Below, in pieces: positions 33,471 through 43,592 of a stretch of DNA of 64,000 nt. The position numbers were made by a program, and so were the translations under genes. The DNA is from Breviolum minutum Mf 1.05b.01 (Eukaryota; Sar; Dinophyceae; Suessiales; Symbiodiniaceae), in assembly GCA_000507305.1 (NCBI GenBank), contig DF239958.1, positions 1 to 64,000 on the forward strand, read 5' to 3'. The notes under the pieces were generated by a model that saw only the letters and a program-made list of their open reading frames with translations, was not told the DNA's origin and did no database searches. Positions within the stretch are counted from its first letter, which is position 1; every line of letters starts with the position of its first letter.

Positions 33471-35194
33471 TTCTTCACTCATAGGAACTGGCCTGTTTAC
33501 AATAAGTGCTTGAGTGCAACTACGAGCTTTAAAAAAAGCAGGAAAGAATCAGGAATCAATCTATAATATATACATATATACATATATACAGCGGAAAAAA
33601 AAAAAAACTTGCGTTTCAATCCCAGTTCACCAAACTCTCAGAGTTTCATCTCCTGGTCCATGATCATAGAGTGCAAAACATCATTGATCCTGCAGTTCAA
33701 CCCGCTCAGGAGTGGTAACACTGATTCTGATTTAAGAGAAAAAAAACAAAAAAAGGAGCCTGGTGTTCCAAAAGGACCTCCCTAGCAGGCCCCTTCCCAT
33801 CCCAATTTGGTGCCTATCCAACATGTTGAAGTAGAAAAGGCCACAAATGATGACCATCAAACCAGTAAAACCTCAAGCCAAAGGGCAACAGGATTGATCT
33901 TAAAAGGCTCACCTGGGAACACAAACAAATGGCCAGCATTCTGGACTGTATGGGTGGGAACAGCTGCCCTGCAGCAAGATAGCAATGGAAATTTGTTATC
34001 TTTATACAGGGAATGCATCTACAAATGCTGGATTTTAGAGAGCTATGTTAGATGACAGTTTCGACTCAGTTTCGACCAATAACAAAGAGGTGCGGCTTCT
34101 TAAAGGTGTCAAAGGAACAAAAGTGAACCTGCTCGGCCACATGGTCCTGGCTTCAGCATGACCGAAGGGATTCCTACCAACTATAAAGTCGTTTCACGGC
34201 AAAAAGCATGTTCACAGCAGTTCCTGTTTCAACCCCCTAGCAGTGCTATAGTTGCACTTGTTTTGGGGTCAAACTAAAATTCTGCCTATAGCAAACCATA
34301 CTGTCATCCAAGATAGAACGCCTGAACTCATATTTCCCATACTAGTAATATCCAAAGCGAAGCCAAAACAACCTGAAAAATGAAGGAGTCGAAACAACGT
34401 AATGGAAGCTGCTGTCCCAAAAACTACCATCCAATCTCACATGTCTTCATCCAAGCCACCAACACTTCAACATTAACACCCCGTGTTTTTTTTCGAACAC
34501 CCTCTGGCCCACATCTTCTTCAAACCTAGGTTGTTGCTTCAAATCCTCCAACATGATGCAGCAGGCATTTCGAAGAAGGAACAATGCCGTCAAGCACATG
34601 AGACCTGAGGGGAGGTCAGCTGCCCTCCCAAAAAAAACAGCAAGTATTCATGGCTCCATATACTGTTGATGAATCACCCAAGTGATTGGAAAAAAGGGGG
34701 ATTAGACAAAGGTGCACCAGATAGGATTCACCCCAGTTGAGGGAAATACAATAAAATACAGCCCTTTCCTAACTGTGAATAAACTACACCAATATCAGTG
34801 GTTTTTGACCAAATCCGCCTTGCAGTTGATATTACATCCACTTCATTGACCCGTGTTTTGAGTCCACTCCAACTGGTCAGCCCGTGTCCACCAAATGATA
34901 CATGTCCGGGTTTTAAATCGGTGTTTGAGGAGCGCTTTGAAATGCTTCGACATGACCACAGGAAGGCTAATGGAATTATGTGACCCTCCTACCTCGATGC
35001 CTCAATTTAGTTTCACCTGTTGCTCGTAACCCTTTCCTTTACACAAATATTAGGGTCTTTTCATGTGCAAATCGTCTTGTTGTGTCTACAAATCTGACAT
35101 GCGGAGATGAACAAAAATCCATAAACTGGATCTTACTACATATTTGCGCATAGTACTTAAGAAAGGATGCGAGGAGGGAAACGATCAAACAATC

Positions 35195-35468
35195 GAACAA
35201 CAATCAATCAATCGATCGATCGATCAATCAATCAATCGATCGATCGATCAATCAATCAATCAATCAATCAATCAAACAAACGGACAGACAAACAAAAGAA
35301 ACAAACAAACGAACAAACAAAGAAACAAACAAACAAACAAACAAACAAACGAACGAACGAAGGAACGGACGAACGAACCAACAAACAAACAAACAAACAA
35401 ACAAACAAACAAACAAACAAACAAACCAACCAACCAACAAACAAACAAACAAACAAACAAACAAAAAC
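35195..35468. repeat. Compound (ATCA/ATCG)n then (AAAC/AACG)n microsatellite
   Basis: Tetranucleotide ATCA/ATCG units to about 35275, then ACAA units with GAACGAACGA interruptions to about 35468. Confidence 0.97.
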
Positions 35469-37104
35469 AACTTGACTCTACAAAGCTCTAAAAAACCGAA
35501 TGAACCAACCCATGCCACCAAGTCTCCAATGGAAATGGGATCAACCCATCGTGTTACACCTTGTTGAAAAAATCGATCTTCCCCTGTCCTCTTCTCCCAG
35601 AAGAATACTGTCCTGGCCCAGTTTGATTCATCTTCCCGGCTTGACAAGCACCACTAAGCATGGAGACATCATCCTCTGGTTCAATTTTGTCATTCTGTTG
35701 ACCTATTATCATCAAAAGAAGAAACATCTTTGATGACTTTTGTGGCTTGTAGACCTGTTTGGGGGTGGCTTCAACCCCTGAGAATTGTGACATGAGACAC
35801 TTCAAGTTGGCTCTGAAGCTAAGATTCTCAGGCACCCATGTGGTCGTTAGTTTCGGACCCACAAGAATCAATTGCACCAGCCGCTTTACTGGAGAAAAGG
35901 CTATACTCAGTAAATTCATGTAGATTCCCTGCCAGCTATAATCTTTTCTTAACATTCCCCTGAAGGGTATACCCCTAGTTGTCTGTTGGAAAGGTTCCCA
36001 CATTTCAAGCTAATGATTTTGCTTGGTGGACAGCATTTTGGTGAGTGTTGGACGACCTTTGGTGGAATCACAAACTCACCAGGCGAAACCCTGGTTTAAA
36101 AAAAAAACAAAGCCCGAAAGCTTTCAATGATTCGTGTTGCAATTCAGTTCGAACTTTCTTCACCTTTTGTTGTTACACCAAATTTTTGTCTATCTTTATC
36201 ATCAAATCATAAGATCCATATGAATCATAAAGGGATTCCCGTATCCACATTTTCCATGTTCCTCTCCCTGCAACCCGTTGTGCGCCACCTCCTTAGATGT
36301 TGCACAAAATAATTCACCGAAGCACACGCCAGCGGCACGCAAGCACAACGGATCAAGGCCTGAAGAACATCCAACTATATTGTGTTTATATATATATACA
36401 CATATATGAACTAATGAAGTAACTTATAATCTAACATGCCAAATGATACATAAAATAAAATCTATTGTGGATAATATGTGTGTGTGTATGAGAATATATA
36501 TATATATGTATATATATCTGTGTGTGTGTGTAAATAGGTAGTGTGTTGTTACAAAAAGACTCACCTGTTCACACATTTTGGGAGGTGTTCAGGGACTTTT
36601 CGCATGTGTATTTATATACATACATATATACATAGTCCATAGATGTATAGATATCTATAGATATACTTATACAAGTACACCTATACAAACAATATTATCG
36701 TATACATGTTTCATGTTGACTATGTGTGGGAGAAGAAATACGTTCAGATATGCAGCTGGACTCTGGGGGTTCTCTGAAAGATCTGAAAGAGCGGCGTCAC
36801 CTCCGACGACATCTCACTCATCCTTGATTTGAAACAACCCTCCTGGTACAACAAGAGAAACAACCCACACATCAAGATGGGTGCATCTTTTACATTTATC
36901 ATATATGCTATACAAATCTGGACTGTATATATATATATATACATATATTTATAGTAAAATCCTCCAACTCCAACTAAAGTAACTAAATTCCTCCATTCAG
37001 CACCTCGGTTCTCGAGTTGATATCCGTCTTGATGATCGTTTCCTGCAACGAATTCGGGGTCCCATCGACCCGAAAGCCATATAAAAAAACGGTGAATCAT
37101 TTCC

Positions 37105-37207
37105 TGGTTGATGGTTGAACCAACCCATCTGAAAAATATGAACGTCAAAATGGGAATCTTCCCCACCAATGAAAATAAAAGATGTTTCGAAACCACCATC
37201 TAGTTTC
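37105..37207. mobile_element. MITE-like element, family E
   Basis: TTGATGGTTGAACCAACCCA at the left and TCGAAACCACCATCTAG at the right; reverse orientation relative to the 22.0 kb copy. Confidence 0.65.
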
Positions 37208-37377
37208 AATCGTACAAAAAAAAAAACAACCGATTTTTTCATATTCTTGGAGGACTTTGAGGGGGTCCCACACTTTTTGAGGGGTCCCAATAACGGGTGG
37301 CAAATACCCATCCTACAAACCAAGGGGCGCGCCAAGTTGTGGCAGAAAGCATGGACGACTTGTAACTCATTGTACTA

Positions 37378-37484
37378 CACTCCCTAAAACTAACAGCTCG
37401 CACCTGAAAATAGGCCATCCTAAAAGGAAACTAGTATTCCAACCATCCATTTTCAGGTGCGAACTGCCGGTTTCAGGGATGGTA
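37378..37484. mobile_element. MITE-like element, family A
   Basis: ACACTCCCTAAAACTAACAG and CGAACTGCCGGTTTCAGGGA ends, with ATAGGCCATCCTAAAAGGAA inside. Confidence 0.85.
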
Positions 37485-37505
37485 TCTTTTTTTTCAAGTT
37501 TTCAG

Positions 37506-37696
37506 TTCATCTTGGTTCGCCCAGTGGCATGCATCCGGTAGGCACGATGAAAGTTCAGCAACACCAGCAGTGGCAAACTCATGACCTCAGCGATTCGACT
37601 GGATGGTGGCAGCCGTGGGAAATTCCTTCGATCAAAAAATGGCGGAAAATCTCGAGAAATAAGGGGAGAACATATATGTCAAAGAATGCTTGTTAG
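37506..37696 (+). CDS. Gene B exon (3' end uncertain)
   Basis: Acceptor caagttttcag; frame reads HLGSPSGMHPVGTMKVQQHQ then DSTGWWQPWEIPSIKKW, open to TAG at 37694. The donor is not identified, so the exon probably ends before the stop. Confidence 0.5.
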
Positions 37697-40600
37697 GTCA
37701 CTAACCAAGACATATCTAGAAAAAAGAACTCCTTTGCAATCACATCTTTCAAATAAGGCGGTTCGGTCACCAGAACATACCAGGACCAATGGTTGTATCG
37801 TCATCAATCCCTGAAGTTTTCTCCCGTGCACCAGAATCTACCGGCCAATCGCCCTGGTGCTTTGAAGTCATACCATGATATTTCTACCAAGATTGTGGTT
37901 CGACGAATGAATCTGAAAAAAGAAGGCAAACACATCAAAGTGGTGACTCATCTTCCCAATAAGTGTGGAGGTGAAAATTTTGAAAAAACTGTTTGAAACC
38001 ATCTAACTATATCGAACCTAGGTTTGTTCCGGCAGTTTTTGGGGCTGCTTGGAACTCCAAATCTGTCACAGTGGCTGCGCCCAGCACCATGAATGCAGTG
38101 CTTGGGGAAGAACACACATCCTGCCATGGCTTTGTGGTACAGCACCCCTGTGGTCATGGTGGGGATGTGGTGCCTCTATTGCCATAGATATTGGGATAAT
38201 GCCTCGGATCATGGCAAGTAAAGGTTAAGCCAGTACCCGCGGTGTTTGTTGAGAAAAATGTGTGAAAATCCTTGAAAAGCTGACTATTTAGGAGGGAGAT
38301 CCCCCTAACATTGACATTGTTGACCTGTCATTTCCAGCAACCTTCCATGTCTCACCAGCCTTAAAACGTGTGCTGCCACTGCGAGTAAGCTTGGTGAAGC
38401 GTGGCATGGCGCCACCCAAACCTCCCACAAAAAACACGGAGAACAGGTGGGTTGAGGTTTAAATAAAACGCCCCAAGAGAGGTGAGATGGACAAAAGGTG
38501 ATGAGATATATAATATATATTTCAACACACAATATTGGTATTGTCTATTGATGTGTATATATATATCAAAGAAATACGTTATGAGAGACTATGTATATAT
38601 ATATATTAGTTATTACAAACTACATTGCATATGATACAATAAGTATACGCATGATTATAAGTGATGTATAAGTATATGATATCGTGTCTATGACTAAAGG
38701 CTATGTCTATGCGTATTTGAAAATGCATGTTGGGCACAAGCACCCGCTAGTCAAAGGTGTGCTCGTCGAGCTTCAGGGGTAGCCACCAAAGCCGCTTTGG
38801 ATCGTTTTGGGAGGTTTACCAGGTTGGCTTTTGATGGTTGAACTAGCGTAACTAGCTTCTGGCTAGTAAACTTCATGTCAACAAACTTTTCAAGAAAAGC
38901 AAGATAAATGAAGAAGTTGTTCAAAACACCACAATCAACAATGTGTTTCCATGGATGCAACCATTGGATACCATTAGCTGAACAACCTTCAGCTAAGCAT
39001 ATCTAATATAAGGGTTTCCGGGTCAAATGACAGCCTAAAAAAATTGCGGACGGGTGATTCATGTTCACCTTGTGACGGGTGATTCCTGAGGCCCCCTGAC
39101 CAACACCCAAGGCGTGAACGCCATTGTCCTTACCACGGTGCCAGGGGGGTGAAGGTACGAGAAATCGGAAGTCAAGAAGGGGTCCCTCCTTGAAACAAGT
39201 TTCAGGGAGGAAGTTGGGGGGTGATGTTATTGTCTCCAAGCTAGGATATGTTCTACTTTCATGTTTGGATCTGGAAATAAATTTGTCTCAGCCAAGGTGA
39301 AGTCAAATTTTCAATAATCCCATTCATCGTGGAAATCTATGCCTACTCACCACAATTGCCCTCCTCCCACCAATTCAGCCTTTTGAATTCCCAAAAAAAA
39401 AGTTAGAAAGCCCCAACAAAAGCAAAACTAAAATTAAAGCTGCGGCTACCCTGGTATCCTCGCTGAAACTACCTTCACCTCTTGGGACAAAATCAAATCC
39501 CATTCATCCCATTGGCCTTTTTACTTATTGCAATGGACTTCAACTTGCATTTCTACACCCTCAAAAACTACAAAAAAGTAGCTAAAAATTCACCCTGACA
39601 TGAAAATCATGAAACCCTCATCCACACCCAACTTCCCCCGGATTTTTCCACAAAATCTACGGGTGTTTTATGAGAATCGCCCCCCCAAACGGCTTGGTTT
39701 TTCCCCGCGACCTCTTCGTATCTTCGGCCGAGCTACGATGTGAGAGCGCAAGCGCTTCAGCTTCCAACTTGGACTGCTATCAACCTGGAAAACGACCCGG
39801 TAAGTCGAAGCCACTGGGAGATGGGGGCGACCAATCGAGGTGAGAAATCCATCATTTTTTCCATTCATTTGGATGTTACCAAAATGGATGGTGAAAATAA
39901 TGGAAAAAAATCCCTATTAAAATGGGATGATTTGGGGATACCATTATTTTTGGAAACATCCATTTTCAGGTTCCAAAAGTACAAGTTTTGTAGGTATATA
40001 CAAAACCCTAGGAAACCTAGCAGTTTGGCAGAGTTTTTTCAGGAATGGTTTTTAACAAGCCAAGGTTTCAACATCAGAATCCATACTTCATGATGTGTTT
40101 TTGGAGCATCTCATGCATACAAAGATTTTCCGGTGGAAAGGGGATTGGACCCTTCACCAGTTTTAGATCCTAAAAAATCCCTCCAAACAGTTGGGGTTCC
40201 TGGTTGATTTACATTCATTTAAAACAAGTTTTATTATCTTATTCATTACTCATCTCTCTTTCGGATTGCTTTGTTCGGATTTTGATGGGAAAGAAAACAA
40301 ACAAAACACTTGTTTATGGTAAAAGACTGGTATGAGAGTCAAAATCCAACTTCATCCAGGGCGAATGGCATATTTCACCAATCTGGAAAAAAAACACCCT
40401 CAAGGTCCCAAAAAAAAATCACACCTCGTTAGCGGACATCACAATGAGCTGTTCAGAACCGAAGATATCGTTTCCCCAAAATACTTCCTTTTTCTCACTT
40501 TCTGATGGCTAAAAAGCTGAATCCGTTTAAAGAGTTTGAGTGGAGAAGAATACATTTAAAGCCTCAAACCATACAATGACAACGAAATCACCAATTTCAC

Positions 40601-42102
40601 CAGCCAAAAGTCACAGAATCAACCAGCACCTAGCTTAACCAGTTGACTCCAACAACCACGGGAAAAGAATATACCGGTCAAAGTGGATCATCTCTTGAAG
40701 GATAAGGGGGTGATGTTTTTCCTTTGAATATTTCTGGGTGAAGTAGATGTTGTTTTTACACCAGGCAATTTCCTGCAAAAAAGAAACGAAAGCAACATAT
40801 AGCCCACTTTGGGGTGACTATTTTCTCGAAAAAAATATATTGCCTTTTGAAAGCGAAAAATACATCTGTCTGGTCTGTCATGATTCACCCTAAAATGATT
40901 GAAACTACTCAAGTTCACCAGGTGTCTACCATTAAAAACCCATGAAGAATCAACAAATTGTTTGGCCATTTTGTCCAGTTGTAACCCAACATCCAGAGAA
41001 AAAAACCTCACCCAAAGGCCGGAAAAGGAACCTCATATTGAGGGCTTGGTGTATCAAGCAAAGGCTCGCTATAGCGTACCGGACAACAGCAACACCACCG
41101 CCGGGCTGTGCTGAGTCTGCAGAGGTGGAAACCAAGCTTCAATAAACCATCCCGTTTGCTTGGAGGATATTTTCCAACAAAAACGGCCCAAAACTGGTAT
41201 TTTCATGAAATTTGAATCTTGATTCAGTTTGCATTCTGTATCTTTAATTTGAATTTCATCTTTATGAAATGATTGGAGACCTGAGTCTTGATGGAATTAT
41301 TGTTGACATATTCACCAAAAGGCCAAGTGGAAAGGATGGGCTTTGCCCAAAAACAAAACTAGAAGAACTTTCGTTAGGGTGACTTTCTAACAATCACCTA
41401 ACCATATCCAATTGAGAATTCCTTCGAGTTGGAATAATGTTACAAATATATCACCCGACAAAAAAAAACACTCCAACAATTCAAAAAAAATGGGACTCCC
41501 AGCGTATATACATTTGGGAGGAGAATCTTTGATATCCATGAATCATCCTTTTAAAAACCCAGAAATTTTGCCGCATTTTTTGTTGCTTCCCCATTTGTCA
41601 CAGCTCCTCCGGTAGAGACGCCGGCGCTCCGTGGAAATCTCCGAGGCCGTGAAGGAAAACATGGGGTGGCAGGGTGCGCTGCAAGCTGGACGAGTAGGGT
41701 GGATGTTTGCTCCAAATTTCGTGGGTGGATTTTTTGTTTGATATACCCTCCCTGAAACTAACATAGCACCTGAAAATGGATGGTTTGAAGACGATCGTTT
41801 CCTTTTTGGGATGACCTATGTTCAGGTGCGAACTGTTAATTGTAGGGAGAGTATATACATCTTCTTAGTGACAAAAACCTCCTGAAATATGTAGCTTTGT
41901 TGTGTTTAGTTCTTCGATTTTGAGACTGCTCCTAGAACTGGCCATCTACTCTCAGGCTGAATTTCAGGGGGTTCTCCTGTGTAAGCCGGCCAGGTCAAAA
42001 GAGTTTGCTGTTGCTTCCTCAAATTTCAAGTCTGCTGTTTTACAACCCTTGATTTTCTCGTATCGGCTCGGAACCGAAACACAGGAGATTTGGTTCAGAT
42101 GA
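37506..42102 (+). CDS. Gene B: uncharacterised multi-exon protein
   Basis: Exons 37784-37962, 38022-38158, 38338-38446, 38751-38813, 41018-41075, 41616-41693 and 41956-42102 join with matching phases (0/2, 2/1, 1/2, 2/2, 2/0, 0/0, 0/stop); exon 37506 is placed upstream. The product is basic, with a Pro/Lys-rich middle (APPKPPTKN) and C-terminus ending GTETQEIWFR. No domain recognised. It may be a separate gene or the 3' part of gene A, since both are on the same strand and no clear promoter or stop separates them. Confidence 0.55.
37784..37962 (+). CDS. Gene B exon
   Basis: Acceptor aacataccag. It contains DQWLYRHQSLKFSPVHQNLP and STKIVVRRMNLKKEGKHIKV. Two donors exist: GTGTGG after 37962 (phase 2, joins the next exon in frame) and GTGAAA after 37970 (phase 1, does not). 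The first is preferred, leaving a 59-nt intron. Confidence 0.65.
38022..38158 (+). CDS. Gene B exon
   Basis: Acceptor atcgaacctag, donor GTGGGG; phase 2 to 1: FVPAVFGAAWNSKSVTVAAP then NAVLGEEHTSCHGF. Clean coding character. Confidence 0.7.
38338..38446 (+). CDS. Gene B exon
   Basis: Acceptor gtcatttccag, donor GTGGGT; phase 1 to 2: TFHVSPALKRVLPLRVSLVK then RGMAPPKPPTKNTEN. Joins both neighbours in phase. Confidence 0.65.
38751..38813 (+). CDS. Gene B exon
   Basis: Acceptor gcacccgctag, donor GTTTAC; phase 2 to 2: QRCARRASGVATKAALDRFG. Basic; supported mainly by phase. Confidence 0.5.
38814..41017. other. Long intron of gene B or intergenic
   Basis: One ambiguous coding-like patch at 39707-39800: both strands show open frames with splice signals (plus ends at GTAAGT at 39800; minus starts after gtcgttttccag). 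Otherwise AT-rich sequence with A-runs and no support for exons. Confidence 0.4.
41018..41075 (+). CDS. Gene B exon
   Basis: After cctcacccaaag, phase 2 start: PEKEPHIEGLVYQAKARYS, ending at a GTACCG donor in phase 0. Without that donor the frame runs to TGA at 41112. Confidence 0.5.
41616..41693 (+). CDS. Gene B exon
   Basis: Acceptor cctccggtag, donor GTAGGG; 26 codons, phase 0: RRRRSVEISEAVKENMGWQG then ALQAGR. A clear GC-rich island. Confidence 0.6.
41744..41853. mobile_element. MITE-like element, family A (reference-quality copy)
   Basis: TACCCTCCCTGAAACTAACA at the left and GTTAATTGTAGGGAGAGTA at the right, bounded by TA and wholly inside the 262-nt intron between the last two gene B exons. 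Confidence 0.9.
41956..42102 (+). CDS. Gene B terminal exon
   Basis: Pyrimidine-rich acceptor (atctactctcag) and 48 codons to TGA at 42100: AEFQGVLLCKPARSKEFAVA ... FSYRLGTETQEIWFR. Joins exon 41616 in phase 0. A minus-strand frame is also partly open but lacks splice sites. Confidence 0.6.
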   Translation, partial: AEFQGVLLCKPARSKEFAVASSNFKSAVLQPLIFSYRLGTETQEIWFR

Positions 42103-43451
42103 TTGTCCCTTTCATGAAATCAGGATGAAAGAATCAGTTTCTTGTAAACGCAATGTAGTTCAGAAACCTGTGTCCAAATGCTGATCAACATGTCATAGGG
42201 AAAATAGTGGTACCCTTGGGATGGTATCCTTAATAATCATAATCAACCCCATATACACCTTAAATAGTGAGATTCCCTTCTGATTTCTTTGCGATGTGTT
42301 GCTGGTGAAGCCTGAAGCCTGAAGCGTGACATCTGCTGGCGCATGGCTCCACAGCCCCTTCCCAGCAAGGGAACCATCCCGCCCTGGATGATTGAGATTC
42401 AATTCAAGCATCCAAAAAAAAAAGTAGCCAAAAATATATCGCCAAAGAAAGCTACACATTATCTATATAAAATTCTATGTCTATTTGGATGAAAAGTTAC
42501 TTCAAGATTCATTCAAGTGTATATGCCATCAACTCCACTATGATGCCCAATTGCTGAAATGGTAACCCCCAGGGCTGTGGCTGTTCATCCTGGGGTTGAT
42601 CTCACTGGTGGAGGGTACCCACATTGGCCAAATGCATCAAAATGATCAAATATGGATGAAACAGGTATGTGATATCTTATGACTGTCTAATTATTTGGCA
42701 TCGCTTCTAGTGAACCAATATCAACCATTGCTCTGTCAAGTATACCTGTGTAATTTGAACATTTCAGAGAAGACAGACCGCGAAATTGAACTGAGCGAAA
42801 AAAACCTTGAAGTACCAGCATTGTTCTATCTATATACTTCACGTTGACTCGACGATACATACACTCACTATTACATGGTTCTTAATAGTACATAATTTAA
42901 AGTACTACTATTCAGAAAAATTCTCTCAGCTCCAACAGATACATGTGCATATATATATATATATATACATGTGTATACTCATATAGATACAAATACGAGT
43001 ATGTATACGTATACTTCTATTACAAAACGCCCCAAAAAACGGCCAGGTGTGCCAACGAGCCATGACGAGAGGGGGACCTGGAGAGCCCGGGTCCCAAGTA
43101 GAGGAAACTGTTGACAAGTCGAGATATCCCAAGGTCAACCACCAAAAGGATGTATAAAACCCAGTAAATAATGGGATATCATATGGACAATTGTGCAGTT
43201 GAATTTCTGGAAGCATCAACAGTAGGTTTCAGCATTTTTTTGTCTGGTATTTTTGGTGTGATCCTTTTTTGTGACATAGCCTAATATGGTCGTTGGCAAT
43301 GATGATTAAGGTTGGTAGTTACGCTTTCACCGACTTCTGGTTTGCTCAAATGGGTTCCTGAATCAATTTGTGAGGATTTCATAGGGGTTTTCGCCTCAAA
43401 CCACCACCTAAGGGGGAGGAGTTTCAGTCACCTGACGTCATACTATACTCT
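42103..43451. other. Intergenic between convergent genes B and C
   Basis: AT-rich; TA microsatellite at 42950-42970; a family C-like fragment near 43130-43222 (AGTTGAATTTCTGG ... CATCAACAGTA). No exon supported. Confidence 0.5.
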
Positions 43452-43592
43452 TCACTCAGATTTGGGCCAACCATTCCCTATTGACTGAATTCCGATCAAA
43501 GTCATGTTGGCTTGGTCATGGGGTAACAGCTCATGCCTTGCAACAGCTTGAATCCCATGTCTCAATCCACATCCAAAACAGATCCATCTTGC
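43452..43592 (-). CDS. Gene C candidate terminal exon
   Basis: Acceptor gctcccccttcag then ARWICFGCGLRHGIQAVARH, ELLPHDQANMTLIGIQ and a TGA stop. The plus strand has a rival frame at 43460-43615 with its own splice sites; the minus reading is preferred because gene C exons lie on this strand. Confidence 0.45.
   Translation of the reverse strand, partial: ARWICFGCGLRHGIQAVARHELLPHDQANMTLIGIQSIGNGWPKSE

Larger units (their letters stand above)
33480..37377. other. Intergenic or long intron, no clear exon
   Basis: Contains A-runs, the 35.2 kb compound microsatellite and TA-rich tracts near 36.4-36.7 and 36.9 kb. A minus-strand open frame at about 35.57-35.90 kb is coding-like in part (PKLTTTWVPENLSFRANLK) but has no clear splice frame, so it was not called. 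Confidence 0.45.

Noticed and set aside
35144..35647. Asn/Gln/Lys-rich plus frames and Phe/Val/Cys-rich minus frames
   Set aside because: Translations of the compound tetranucleotide repeat; several frames open at once, as expected for a repeat.
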